Origin: an uncultured Eubacteriales bacterium
Lineage (GTDB): Bacteria; Bacillota; Clostridia; Oscillospirales; CAG-382
Length of the DNA: 64,000 nt
Assembly (NCBI GenBank): GCA_934479825.1
Contig: CAKSOW010000001.1
Span: 62,001-126,000, forward strand
Direction: 5' to 3'
Positions 8,459 to 16,793 of this stretch are shown piece after piece; the stretch's first letter is position 1, and each line of letters starts with the position of its first letter. The notes under the pieces were generated by a model. The model was not told the origin of the DNA. It ran no database searches and saw nothing but the letters and a program-made list of their open reading frames with translations. Made by a program: the position numbers and the translations under genes.

Positions 8459-10094
8459 GACCGGGGTACGCGGCATGAGCGTGCGTTGGAAACTGTTTAT
8501 CAGTTTTTTCTTCGTCTCTATGATGATACTCCTCATCCTTTGGGTTTGCCAGGTTGTGTTTATCAGCAGTTTTTATCAGTATGTCAAGACAGGTGAACTC
8601 AAAAGCGCGACAAACGAAGTTATAGCCAATCTTGACAGTGATGACAGCGAGGCTATCTTCAACCGAATCATTCTGCAAGGCGACATCAATGTGCGCATCA
8701 TCAACACCTCTGATTTCAAGAATGTTTATTCCGGCGGCGACGGAGTTGTTTCTGCCGCACACGATATCGGCGACTATGAGATTCTGCGCTTATATGACCT
8801 TGCAAAAGAAAACGGCGGCGAAGTATCCAAATACTATACGTATGACAGGGAAAACGAAGATTTTTTAAGAGATATTCATTTTGCTATCCGGGAGATTCCG
8901 AAAAACGATTCGTCCGTAAACGAAGATTTGTCCGATAATTCCGCAAACGCCGCTGATTCTGCAAACACGGATGACGAAGGTTATTCGGATACAGAAAGCG
9001 CGTCCGGTGATAAAGCTGGACGTAAAGAGATCGGCATACAGTTCTTTTCGGGGCGTCCTGCTTTCTTCCGCAACGAACGGTATGTGGACGATTTTTTGTA
9101 TGCCAAACTTGCCACACTGGACGACGGCACGGAACTTATGGTCATCAGCGATGTTCAGGTGACGCCGCTTGATTCCACGATTGCCATTTTAAAAGGACAG
9201 TTGGAAGTGACGTCGATGCTGGCCTTAATATTTTCATTGATCGTCTCGTTTATCCTTTCGCGCAACATTTCGCGCCCGATCGTAAAATTAAATGACTCGG
9301 CGTTGGAACTGGCCCGCGGAAAATTCGATACGGAATTTTCCGGCAAGGGCTACCGTGAAATAGAAGAACTCAGCGATACATTGAACTATACAGCGCAAGA
9401 ACTTGGCAAAGCCAACCAATTCCAGCACGAACTGCTTGCCAATGTTTCGCATGACTTGCGCACGCCTCTTACCATGATTGGCGGTTATGCCGAAGTCATG
9501 CGTGATATTCCCGGCGAAAATACACCGGAAAATGTACAGGTTATTATTGATGAAACCAAACGGCTGACAGCCTTTGTCAACAATATTCTTGACTTGTCTA
9601 AATTGCAGAGCGGGTTTGAAACGCTTAAATATGATACGGTCTGCATTACCGAAATGTTGGAAAGCATCCGCACACGCTACTTCAATCTCACCAAGAATGA
9701 CGGTTACACCGTGGAGATTCAAGCCGATTCCGAGGCATATGTGAAGTGTGATGAAGCCAAAATCTCGCAGGCGTTTTATAATCTTATGGATAATGCCGTC
9801 AACCATACCGGAGACAATAAAACCGTTGTTATCCGCCAGATTGTGACGGATAAAAAGGTCCGCATTGAAATTTCGGATTTCGGCGAGGGGATTGCACCGG
9901 AAGAACTGCCGTATATATGGGATCGCTATTATCGTGCAAAAAAGACGGCGCATAAACGTGCCGTAGTCGGTTCGGGAATCGGACTTTCCATTGTTAAAAG
10001 CGTGTTTGAACTGCATAAACTGTTATATGGCGTCGAGAGTGAAATCGGAAAAGGCACAACGTTTTGGGTGGAATTTGAACGTGTAAAGGTTTAG
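8445..10094 (+). CDS. Membrane sensor histidine kinase
   Basis: 549 residues from a TTG at 8445 overlapping the regulator by 14 bp; an ATG at 8475 (MSVRWKLF) is an alternative. TM1 (~17-40) and TM2 (~255-280) bracket a ~210-residue extracellular sensor with an acidic, Ser/Asn/Asp-rich stretch. HAMP follows, then the phosphoacceptor His in VSHDLRTPL, and an ATPase domain with the N box NLMDNAVNHT, G1 box DFGEGI and G2 box GSGIGLSIV. It phosphorylates the adjacent response regulator. Ligand unknown. Confidence 0.95.
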   Translation: MKQNKTGVRGMSVRWKLFISFFFVSMMILLILWVCQVVFISSFYQYVKTGELKSATNEVIANLDSDDSEAIFNRIILQGDINVRIINTSDFKNVYSGGDGVVSAAHDIGDYEILRLYDLAKENGGEVSKYYTYDRENEDFLRDIHFAIREIPKNDSSVNEDLSDNSANAADSANTDDEGYSDTESASGDKAGRKEIGIQFFSGRPAFFRNERYVDDFLYAKLATLDDGTELMVISDVQVTPLDSTIAILKGQLEVTSMLALIFSLIVSFILSRNISRPIVKLNDSALELARGKFDTEFSGKGYREIEELSDTLNYTAQELGKANQFQHELLANVSHDLRTPLTMIGGYAEVMRDIPGENTPENVQVIIDETKRLTAFVNNILDLSKLQSGFETLKYDTVCITEMLESIRTRYFNLTKNDGYTVEIQADSEAYVKCDEAKISQAFYNLMDNAVNHTGDNKTVVIRQIVTDKKVRIEISDFGEGIAPEELPYIWDRYYRAKKTAHKRAVVGSGIGLSIVKSVFELHKLLYGVESEIGKGTTFWVEFERVKV

Positions 10095-10131
10095 CCGGTA
10101 AGCATGCAGGACTTGTGTTCATGAAAAAGGC

Positions 10132-10160
10132 TTGATTTTTATAAACGCTTGTGCTATAAT
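10132..10160 (+). promoter_or_regulatory. Promoter of the TIM-barrel isomerase/epimerase gene
   Basis: TTGATT (10132-10137), 17-bp spacer, TATAAT (10155-10160), 40 bp upstream of the ATG at 10200. Confidence 0.6.
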
Positions 10161-10199
10161 ACTCCTGTATATTTGGATTAAAAAAGTGAGTGATTTTTC

Positions 10200-11048
10200 A
10201 TGTTTTCTGTCGGATTATCTTCCTGTGGGAAAACGTTAGATGAGTCGTTGTTTGACGCGTATCGTGCCAATGGGATTTCCCATATGGAGCTTTCGCTTAA
10301 CGCAGAGGGCTGTAATTCGCTTGATTACAAGAAAGTTGCTTTGCTTGCCAAAACGTATGGGATTGTGCTTTGGTCGTTTCATTTGCCATTTGTACCGTTT
10401 GAGAGAATTGAGCCTTCAAGACTTTCGCTTGCCAAGCCGACGCTTGCCTATTTCAAAGAGCTGATTGCAAAGGCATCGGATATCGGAATCACGCATTTTG
10501 TGGTTCATCCGAGCGGTGAGCCGATTACAGACGATGAACGTGACGAACGCATGAAATGTGCCAAGGATACGCTTGCCGCCTTGGCGGAGCTTGCAAAGCC
10601 TTATGCGGCTGTCATTGCCGTGGAAGATCTGCCGCGTACCTGTCTCGGACACAATGCGGCTGAGATCCATGAACTTATATCCTTGAATGATTCGCTTCGT
10701 GTGTGCTTCGATACAAACCATTTGCTTAGCGAGAACAATTTGGACTTTGTCCGTGCCGTTGGTGATAAGATTGTAACGACGCATGTTTCCGACTATGATT
10801 TCGTCAATGAACGGCATTGGTTGCCGGGTGAGGGAAAGATTGACTGGCAGGAACTGGTAAATGCGCTGAAAAGTGTAAATTACAATGGCCCGTGGCTGTA
10901 TGAGATCGGCTTTACCTGCCCGAAAACGATTTTGCGCGACCGTGACCTTACCTGTGCGGATTTCGCACGCAATGCCAAAGAAATCTTTGAAAACCACCCG
11001 TTGAGCATTTTTTCAAAATCGAAACCGAATCTCGGATTTTGGGAGTAA
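10200..11048 (+). CDS. Sugar phosphate isomerase/epimerase family protein (xylose isomerase-like TIM barrel)
   Basis: 282 residues with the AP-endonuclease-2/xylose-isomerase-like barrel. Probable metal ligands are the Glu in VEDLP, the Asp and His in CFDTNH, the His in THVSDYD and the Glu in YEIG near the C-terminus. Such proteins act on keto sugars, inositols or related polyols. No pathway genes are adjacent, so the substrate cannot be assigned. It has its own promoter and is followed 33 bp later by the hemolysin-III gene on the same strand. Confidence 0.85.
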   Translation: MFSVGLSSCGKTLDESLFDAYRANGISHMELSLNAEGCNSLDYKKVALLAKTYGIVLWSFHLPFVPFERIEPSRLSLAKPTLAYFKELIAKASDIGITHFVVHPSGEPITDDERDERMKCAKDTLAALAELAKPYAAVIAVEDLPRTCLGHNAAEIHELISLNDSLRVCFDTNHLLSENNLDFVRAVGDKIVTTHVSDYDFVNERHWLPGEGKIDWQELVNALKSVNYNGPWLYEIGFTCPKTILRDRDLTCADFARNAKEIFENHPLSIFSKSKPNLGFWE

Positions 11049-11081
11049 TTCAGAATCACAATAAAGGAGACTTTTTGCAAC

Positions 11082-11747
11082 ATGACAAAAAAGAACTATT
11101 TACCGGTCTATACGCTTAGTGAAGAACTTATCAACGCGATATCACATGGTGTCGGAACTTGCCTTTCGATTGCGGCATTGGTTTTATGCATTGTTCAGGC
11201 CGCGGTCAACGGAACGGCTGCCGGTGTTGTTTCGGCATGCATTTACGGCGTTTCATTGACCATGCTTTACATCATGTCCACCTTGTATCACGCGATTACC
11301 AACCGTACGGCACGAAAAGTATTCCGTGTGTTTGACCATACGTCAATCTTCTTCCTGATTGCCGGAACCTATACGCCGATCACGCTGGTTACATTGGGCG
11401 GCGCGCTTGGCTGGACGCTGTTTGGCATTGTTTGGGGTGTTGCGATTTTAGGGATCGTACTCAATGCGGTCAGTATCGAAAAGTTCAAGAAGTTCTCCAT
11501 GATTTGTTATGTCTGCATGGGGTGGGCAGCTCTTATCGGAATCAAGACCATTTATGAGAATATGCCCGGAAACGGCTTTATGTTCTTGCTTCTCGGTGGT
11601 GTGCTGTATACGGTGGGCATCGTATTCTATGCTCTGAAAAAATACAAGTATATGCACTGCGTATGGCACTTTTTTGTCATGGCCGGCAGTATTATGCACT
11701 TTTTCTGTGTTTATTTATACGTGTTGCCGACAAAGCTGTACGCGTAA
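11082..11747 (+). CDS. trhA: Hemolysin III / TrhA family membrane protein (PAQR superfamily)
   Basis: 221 residues with seven predicted membrane segments. The family pattern is clear: an N-terminal SHGVGT segment, STLYHA after TM2, FDHTSIFFLIAGTYTP in the middle, and HCVWHFFVMAGSIMHFF at the end, which supply the conserved His/Asp cluster of PAQR proteins. In other Firmicutes the family is linked to membrane lipid homeostasis; an actual haemolytic role is doubtful. A strong ribosome site (AAAGGAG) precedes the ATG. It ends in front of a GC-rich terminator. Confidence 0.94.
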   Translation: MTKKNYLPVYTLSEELINAISHGVGTCLSIAALVLCIVQAAVNGTAAGVVSACIYGVSLTMLYIMSTLYHAITNRTARKVFRVFDHTSIFFLIAGTYTPITLVTLGGALGWTLFGIVWGVAILGIVLNAVSIEKFKKFSMICYVCMGWAALIGIKTIYENMPGNGFMFLLLGGVLYTVGIVFYALKKYKYMHCVWHFFVMAGSIMHFFCVYLYVLPTKLYA

Positions 11748-11791
11748 GGGTACGCGGCTTTTCTTAGAAGAAAGGAATTTAGTTTTTGACG

Positions 11792-11829
11792 CGCGGCGGT
11801 TTGAATCATTAGACCGCCGCGTGCTCTTT
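11792..11829 (+). terminator. Terminator after the hemolysin-III family gene
   Basis: Perfect 9-bp GC-rich stem CGCGGCGGT (11792-11800) with ACCGCCGCG (11813-11821), followed by a short T run (11826-11829). Confidence 0.75.
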
Positions 11830-11917
11830 TATTCAGAATGAAAATTCAAATAAATCAGGTGCGAAATGCTGACGAACACATTTCAATATGTTGTTGTAAT
11901 TTTACTTAAAAATAAAG

Positions 11918-11998
11918 GCACCCGGTGATTTGAGAAATCAAATTGCTGGGTGCAAAATTAAAATTCTTTTGTCCAACTTTTCTTTTAAGAAAAGTTGG
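11918..11998. repeat. Diverged double-hairpin intergenic repeat, copy 1
   Basis: Two hairpins in a row: a ~15-bp wobble-containing stem at 11918-11953 (GCACCCGG...GGGTGC) and a perfect 10- to 12-bp stem at 11973-11998 (CCAACTTTTC/GAAAAGTTGG). The same arrangement and much of the sequence recur at 15252-15326. Copy 1 lies between the convergent hemolysin-III and Rrf2 genes and could also help end transcription. Confidence 0.65.
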
Positions 11999-12024
11999 CG
12001 AGGTTTAAGGGCGAGCAGCCCTTA

Positions 12025-12453
12025 TCAAATTACATATTCGCTTTCAGTATCACGCTTCATCAGATCGGCAATCGTAATGCCGTCAAAAAAATCGTTTGTC
12101 AGATTATAAAAACGTCTCCACATATCAAGCGTGCGGCATTCATGTGCTCTTTCACAAGGATCTGCATTTTCCGCAAGACACGCAACCGGCGCAAGTTCTC
12201 CTTCGGTAAGCCTTAAAACGTTGCCGACACGAATATCCTCCGGCCCTTTTTTCAGCCGATAGCCGCCGCCTTTGCCGTGAACGCCTTCTACATAACCGCT
12301 TTTGGTCAACAGCGGCAGAATGCGTTCCAGATATTTTAGAGAAATCTCCTGACGTTCGGCAACTTCTTTCATGGGGATATAACTGCCGTTTTTGTGCTCC
12401 GCAAGGTCAATCAAAACGCGCAGTGCATATCTTCCTCGGGTGGAAATCATCAT
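12025..12453 (-). CDS. Rrf2 family transcriptional regulator, IscR-like with three cysteines
   Basis: 142 residues from the ATG at 12453, chosen because AAAGGAG lies 7 nt upstream; an earlier in-frame start at 12498 overlaps nadA and lacks a site. The N-terminal winged helix is typical (STRGRYALRVLIDLA, then YLERILPLL and GKGGGYRL). Residues ~105-120 hold three Cys (C-x7-C-x5-C), like the Fe-S ligands of IscR but with one different spacing. It is the last gene of the cysK-HD-nadA cluster and the natural candidate to bind the palindrome in front of cysK. It may sense Fe-S status or cysteine supply; that is inference. Confidence 0.92.
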   Translation of the reverse strand: MMISTRGRYALRVLIDLAEHKNGSYIPMKEVAERQEISLKYLERILPLLTKSGYVEGVHGKGGGYRLKKGPEDIRVGNVLRLTEGELAPVACLAENADPCERAHECRTLDMWRRFYNLTNDFFDGITIADLMKRDTESEYVI

Positions 12454-12484
12454 AAAACCGCTCCTTTCGCTGTAATACCGTCTG

Positions 12485-13405
12485 TTATCCGAGTTCAATC
12501 ATGCGGTCAATACAGGCACGCGCGTTTCGTATCGTTTCTTCGGGCAACGTAATTTCTTCGCCGGCAAGACCTTTTATAGCTCGGTAAACGTCCGGCAGCG
12601 TCGTTATCTTCATATTGTGACAAACCAAATCTTTCGATAGAGGATAAAAACTCTTATCCGGAAATTCATACGATAAATGCTCGGCAATCGATAATTCAGT
12701 ACCAATGATAAATTCGTTTTCCGCATCCTTATGTTCGCGTACATAGTCAATAATCGCAGTGGTGGAGCCGACGAAATCGGCGAGTGCGACAACGGCCGGC
12801 TTGCATTCCGGATGAACAAGCAGTTTTGCATTCGGATGAAGCGTTTTTGCCTTCTGCGCCTCTTCGCGTGAAACGCGCGCATGTGTCGGACAGCCGCCCT
12901 GCAAGAGCTTGATTTCTTTTTCCGGAACAGATTTTGCTACAAAATCACCGAGATTGCAGTCGGGAATAAACAAAATCTTGTTGTTTGAAAGCGCCTTTAC
13001 GATTTTCACCGCACTGGATGAGGTCACGCAAACATCGCAAATGGTTTTAAGCGCGGCGGTCGTATTGATATAAGCGACAACCGTATAACCGGGGTACAAC
13101 TGCTTTACGGCGGCGATTTCGTCCTTAACCATTTGTTCCGCCATGGGACATCCTGCCTCACTGCGTGCTAAGATTACTTTTTTGTCGGGGGAAAGGATTT
13201 TTACGGTCTCCGCCATAAAGCGCACACCGCACATCAGAACCGTTTTCTGCGGCGTTTTTGCGGCTTTTACGCTAAGTCCGAAAGAATCGCCGACAAAATC
13301 TGCCACTTCGCAGATTTCTTCGCCCTGATAGCTGTGCGCCAAAATACAGATGTCGTTTTCTTTTTTTAAGCGCATGATTTCGCTTTGCATTTCTTGTATT
13401 GTCAT
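12485..13405 (-). CDS. nadA: Quinolinate synthase NadA
   Basis: 306 residues. NadA condenses iminoaspartate with dihydroxyacetone phosphate to quinolinate for NAD synthesis and carries a 4Fe-4S cluster. Three well-placed Cys are visible: in MCGVRFMAE (~81), GGCPTHARVSREE (~168) and near the C-terminus in ARACIDRM. ILAHSYQ near residue 22 and HPECKPAV are family signatures. nadB and nadC are not adjacent. It starts 9 bp after the HD gene and is followed 31 bp later by the Rrf2 regulator, giving a logical link between Fe-S enzyme, cysteine supply and an IscR-like regulator. Confidence 0.97.
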   Translation of the reverse strand: MTIQEMQSEIMRLKKENDICILAHSYQGEEICEVADFVGDSFGLSVKAAKTPQKTVLMCGVRFMAETVKILSPDKKVILARSEAGCPMAEQMVKDEIAAVKQLYPGYTVVAYINTTAALKTICDVCVTSSSAVKIVKALSNNKILFIPDCNLGDFVAKSVPEKEIKLLQGGCPTHARVSREEAQKAKTLHPNAKLLVHPECKPAVVALADFVGSTTAIIDYVREHKDAENEFIIGTELSIAEHLSYEFPDKSFYPLSKDLVCHNMKITTLPDVYRAIKGLAGEEITLPEETIRNARACIDRMIELG

Positions 13406-13414
13406 GGTTTACTC

Positions 13415-13978
13415 CTATATACCGGCATTAACGGCGTCTTCTGACTCGCGCATGGCAAGAATGGTCTGTTCAATCAGCTCTTCAAGCGGCATGCCCAACA
13501 TGTCCGCACCGTTCTGGATCACTTCGCGCGAGCAGCCGGCCGCAAATTTCGGCGTCTTGAACTTTTTTAAAACGGACTTGGTTTCTAAATCCTTGACACT
13601 GCCGGATGGGTGCATACGAGCCACAGCTCCGATAAGGCCGGTCAGTTCATCGACAGCATATAATACTTTTTCCATTGTATGAACCGGGGCAATATCGACG
13701 GTTAAACCATATCCGTGGCTTGCAACCGCGTGAATCAGTTCTTCGGGCGCGCCATGCTCACGCAAAATTTCCTGTTCTTTGGTGCAGTGTTGCTCCGGAA
13801 ATTTTTCAAAGTCTAAGTCGTGTAACAATCCGACTAATCCCCAGAAGTCCCGGTTGTCGCCATAGCCGAGTTTCTTGGAAAAATAGCGCATAACGCTCTC
13901 AACTGTGAGAGCGTGCTTGATATGGAATGGTTCGGAATTGTATTCTTTTAAAAGAAGAATAGCCTCATCGCGAGTCAT
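13415..13978 (-). CDS. HD domain protein (HDIG-type phosphohydrolase)
   Basis: 187 residues from the ATG at 13978, which has AAAGGA about 8 nt upstream; the ATG at 13987 is too close to that site. The metal-binding HD pattern is present: His in IKHALTVE, His-Asp in GLLHDLDFEKF, then His in ASHGYG and Asp in AVDELTGLI. The architecture matches small HDIG proteins predicted to cleave phosphate esters. It lies between cysK and nadA in an apparent operon. The substrate is unknown. Confidence 0.88.
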   Translation of the reverse strand: MTRDEAILLLKEYNSEPFHIKHALTVESVMRYFSKKLGYGDNRDFWGLVGLLHDLDFEKFPEQHCTKEQEILREHGAPEELIHAVASHGYGLTVDIAPVHTMEKVLYAVDELTGLIGAVARMHPSGSVKDLETKSVLKKFKTPKFAAGCSREVIQNGADMLGMPLEELIEQTILAMRESEDAVNAGI

Positions 13979-14055
13979 AAGATACATCCTTTCTTTTGTA
14001 AATCATAAAGACAGCGCCGGAAGCCAAAGCCGCCGGCGCGGAAGTATTATCTTGT

Positions 14056-14988
14056 TTAGTCAGCAAACAACGGTGTTGAGAGATAACGGTCACCGGTATC
14101 GGGCAACAGTACAACGATGTTTTTCCCCTCATTTTCCGGACGTTTAGCAAGCTCAATTGCCGCATGAACAGCGGCACCCGATGAAATACCGACTAAAACG
14201 CCTTCGCTTTTGCCGATCAGTTTACCGGTTGCAAATGCGTCCTCATTGGTGACCGGAATGATTTCATCATAAATCTTGGTATCAAGAACGTCTGGCACAA
14301 ATCCTGCGCCGATACCCTGAATCTTGTGCGGACCTGCTTTTCCTTCTGAAAGAACAGGGGAGGTAGCCGGTTCAACGGCGACAACTTTTACATCCGGCTT
14401 TTTGGACTTTAAGTATTCGCCAACGCCGGTAATTGTACCGCCTGTGCCGACGCCTGCCACAAAGATGTCCACGTTTCCGTCTGTGTCCTCGTAGATTTCC
14501 GGACCGGTTGTTGTGCGATGTGCCTTAGGATTGGCCGGGTTGACAAACTGACCGGGGATAAAGCTGTTCGGAATTTCGGCGGCAAGTTCGTCTGCCTTGG
14601 CAATGGCGCCTTTCATGCCTTTTGTGCCGTCAGAGAGAACCAGTTCCGCGCCGTAGGCTTTCATCAGCTGGCGGCGTTCTACCGACATGGTTTCCGGCAT
14701 AACAATGATGATACGGTAACCGCGTGCGGCGGCAACGGCGGCAAGACCGATACCGGTGTTGCCGGAGGTCGGCTCGATGATGACAGAGCCGGGCACTAAT
14801 TTTCCGGAGGCTTCGGCGTCGTCGATCATGGCTTTTGCTACACGGTCCTTGACAGAGCCGGCCGGATTGAAGTATTCAAGTTTGACGAGAATTTTTGCTT
14901 TTAATCCAAATTTCTTTTCAAGGTGCGTTAATTCAAGAAGCGGCGTTTTGCCGATAAGTTGGTCAGCGGAAGTATAAATCTTAGACAT
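14056..14988 (-). CDS. cysK: Cysteine synthase A (O-acetylserine sulfhydrylase)
   Basis: 310 residues, usual CysK length. A PLP enzyme making cysteine from O-acetylserine and sulfide. The PLP Lys is in NPAGSVKDR (~45), the substrate loop is PTSGNTG (~70), the phosphate-binding loop is GTGGTITG (~177) and the C-terminal GISSGAAV is present. First gene of the cysK-HD-nadA-Rrf2 cluster, with a consensus promoter and a perfect palindrome over the predicted transcription start. A GC-rich hairpin (14014-14039) follows the stop without a good T run and might reduce read-through into the HD gene. Confidence 0.97.
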   Translation of the reverse strand: MSKIYTSADQLIGKTPLLELTHLEKKFGLKAKILVKLEYFNPAGSVKDRVAKAMIDDAEASGKLVPGSVIIEPTSGNTGIGLAAVAAARGYRIIIVMPETMSVERRQLMKAYGAELVLSDGTKGMKGAIAKADELAAEIPNSFIPGQFVNPANPKAHRTTTGPEIYEDTDGNVDIFVAGVGTGGTITGVGEYLKSKKPDVKVVAVEPATSPVLSEGKAGPHKIQGIGAGFVPDVLDTKIYDEIIPVTNEDAFATGKLIGKSEGVLVGISSGAAVHAAIELAKRPENEGKNIVVLLPDTGDRYLSTPLFAD

Positions 14989-15140
14989 GGTAAAAACTCC
15001 TTTATCAATTTACTTAATATGTCAATGTTTGAAATCAGTTGCTGGGAGAATCGAAAATCAAATAACGTCAACATCGATTTCCGACCGGATATCCGGAGTA
15101 AAATCCATACATGAATCCGCACCTCTTTGTTTGTTTTGCC

Positions 15141-15161
15141 TACCAACCCTGTAGGTTGGTA
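15141..15161 (-). promoter_or_regulatory. Perfect palindrome over the cysK transcription start (putative Rrf2 operator)
   Basis: TACCAACC (15141-15148), 5-bp spacer, GGTTGGTA (15154-15161): two perfect 8-bp arms. The repeat begins 3 bp downstream of the -10 element on the minus strand, so a bound dimer would block initiation. No T run follows, which argues against a terminator. Confidence 0.75.
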
Positions 15162-15163
15162 TT

Positions 15164-15192
15164 ATAATATCACATGTATTATGATTTGTCAA
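15164..15192 (-). promoter_or_regulatory. cysK promoter
   Basis: Minus strand TTGACA (15187-15192), 17-bp spacer, TATTAT (15164-15169). A TATAAT four bases further on is an alternative -10. The leader to cysK is ~170 nt; apart from the palindrome I see nothing recognisable in it. Confidence 0.75.
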
Positions 15193-15251
15193 GGGGTTTT
15201 TCAAAAAAAATCAAATTTTTTTAATCGTGTCTGCGAACTTAAAATGAAATA

Positions 15252-15326
15252 CCCGGTGATTTGGGTATACAAATCATCGGGCGTTAAAATCAAGTTCTTC
15301 TGTCCGGCTTTTCTTTACGGAAAAGT
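15252..15326. repeat. Diverged double-hairpin intergenic repeat, copy 2
   Basis: The first hairpin CCCGGTGATTTG (15252-15263) with CAAATCATCGGG (15270-15281) has one wobble in 12 bp. The second, partly decayed, hairpin at 15304-15326 is centred on CTTTTC/GAAAAG. Sequence between and around the hairpins (AAAATTC/GTTCTTCTGTCC-type) matches copy 1 in order and orientation. Confidence 0.65.
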
Positions 15327-15358
15327 TAGTGAGTTGGAGCGGATAGCCTTTGCTTCGT

Positions 15359-15913
15359 TCAGAATGACAATGTTTTCTCCAAGCAAACGAGCTTTACTCC
15401 GTTGATTCCGTTGAACACACAGTCAATAATTCCGGATTCACGGTATCCCAAGTGACCGTAAAGAGAGCGTGCCGCAGAGTTGTTGACGTTGGTATCCATG
15501 CGCAAATAAGGACAACCGTTTTCTAATGCATAGGTTTCATAGAAACGTACAAAAGCACTGCCGTAGCCTTTTCCGGAAAGAGCTGGATCGACTACAAGTG
15601 TGTGAAGTACCATTACTTGGTCATCCGGCGCTTCGGGATGCTCCCAAGCGGCGTTTGCATACTCCGGAACCTGTACCCGGTTGATGCGCGCCGCGGCTGT
15701 TATCGTATTTCCATCCTGCAATACAAACATTTCGTCGGCGTCAAGAGCCTCTTGGGCGGTATCGCGCGTCGGGTAGACTCCACGTACCCAACCGACGGAT
15801 GTTTTGCCGGTTTCTTCAAGGTCTAAAATATGGCTGTAAATTTCAGCGATTCGGTCGAGGTCGGCCGGGGTAGCTTTCCGAAAAAGGAAAGCGGCATTAT
15901 CTTCGGAGGACAT
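15359..15913 (-). CDS. GNAT family N-acetyltransferase
   Basis: 184 residues. The acetyl-CoA-binding motif is HTLVVDPALSGKGYGSAFV (Q/R-x-x-G-x-G form, ~100-118), followed by LRMDTNVNNSAARSLYGHLGY, the usual closing motifs of GNAT enzymes acting on small molecules. It follows the radical-SAM gene by 31 bp on the same strand and probably shares its message. Acceptor unknown. Confidence 0.92.
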   Translation of the reverse strand: MSSEDNAAFLFRKATPADLDRIAEIYSHILDLEETGKTSVGWVRGVYPTRDTAQEALDADEMFVLQDGNTITAAARINRVQVPEYANAAWEHPEAPDDQVMVLHTLVVDPALSGKGYGSAFVRFYETYALENGCPYLRMDTNVNNSAARSLYGHLGYRESGIIDCVFNGINGVKLVCLEKTLSF

Positions 15914-15944
15914 GTGTATAAACTCCTTGCTGAATTTTCGTTAT

Positions 15945-16784
15945 CTAACGCCGGTCAGCGTGAAATTTTTTCTGTGCAAAGCCGCAGCGACTGCAAAAGG
16001 CGTTCGGGGCAATGCCACAGTCAAAAGAGGTTCTTAAAGCATGCGTTGCCGGTGATGCAAGAATTTCATCAAGCGGCGTTTCAAATAAGTTGCCGAGTGA
16101 AAGAGTGCCGTCACTGTCCAGACAACAGGGAACGACCGTACCGTCACACAGCACGCCGATATGGTCTTTTAAGGCATAACAGCGAACCTTTTCGCACGGT
16201 TCGGCTTGCGGCGGCCAAAGAAAAGCGTCGCCGTTTTCGATAAACAGCTTTTTGCGAATGCGGATTCCTTTGGTGTTCGGGATCCATTCACCGGAAAAAC
16301 GCGCTTTCAAGGATGTCAGTATTTCATCGTTTTGTGAGTTTTTGCCTCCGTCATTCCATAATCGAAAAACTGTAATGATTCCTTTTTCAGACGCGCGGTC
16401 GGCAAAATCAAAGCAGCCGTTTAAATAGGAATCAAAGTCGAGCGCCCTGTTCGCCTCAAAGGCGTGAAGTGAAAGGCTGACTTTGAAAAGCGACGGTGCG
16501 TTAAGTAGCGTGTTCGCCACCAGGGGCAGGCGTGTGCCGTTGGTGGTGAGAATCACGCGAAAACCGTATGACTGTGCAATATCCAAAAAATCTGCCAGCA
16601 GGGGATGTGCCGTTGGTTCGCCCATGAGGTGGAAATACAGAAATTCCGTATACGGCCGTAGCTGTGAAGCCAAAAACAAAAACTCTTCCCGTGTCAGAAA
16701 GTGCTTGGTTCGGCTTGTTCCGGCACAAAAGGAACAGGATAAATTGCAGACATTGGTAATCTCCAAATAGACTTTGGCAAACAT
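15945..16784 (-). CDS. Radical SAM/SPASM domain protein
   Basis: 279 residues. The N-terminal radical SAM motif CNLSCSFC (C-x3-C-x2-C) near residue 13 binds the SAM-cleaving 4Fe-4S cluster. The C-terminal part holds extra cysteines (CDGTVVPCCLDSDG, then CSRCGF) typical of a SPASM auxiliary-cluster domain. Such enzymes modify peptides or proteins or act as maturases, but no obvious substrate peptide is nearby. It begins 9 bp after trxB, so it is in a trxB-SAM-GNAT operon. Function unassigned. Confidence 0.9.
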   Translation of the reverse strand: MFAKVYLEITNVCNLSCSFCAGTSRTKHFLTREEFLFLASQLRPYTEFLYFHLMGEPTAHPLLADFLDIAQSYGFRVILTTNGTRLPLVANTLLNAPSLFKVSLSLHAFEANRALDFDSYLNGCFDFADRASEKGIITVFRLWNDGGKNSQNDEILTSLKARFSGEWIPNTKGIRIRKKLFIENGDAFLWPPQAEPCEKVRCYALKDHIGVLCDGTVVPCCLDSDGTLSLGNLFETPLDEILASPATHALRTSFDCGIAPNAFCSRCGFAQKKFHADRR

Positions 16785-16793
16785 TCCGTTATT

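Noticed and set aside
9288..10016. 242-residue minus-strand frame inside the histidine kinase gene
   Set aside because: Antisense to conserved kinase motifs; no promoter or ribosome site.
11082..11747. Toxin (haemolysin) role for the hemolysin-III gene
   Set aside because: The family is a PAQR-type membrane protein found in most bacteria; the name is historical.
14014..14039. GC-rich hairpin between cysK and the HD gene as a full terminator
   Set aside because: The 7-bp stem has no proper T run on the minus strand (TGTCTTTA). At most it weakens read-through, so I kept the genes as one probable operon.
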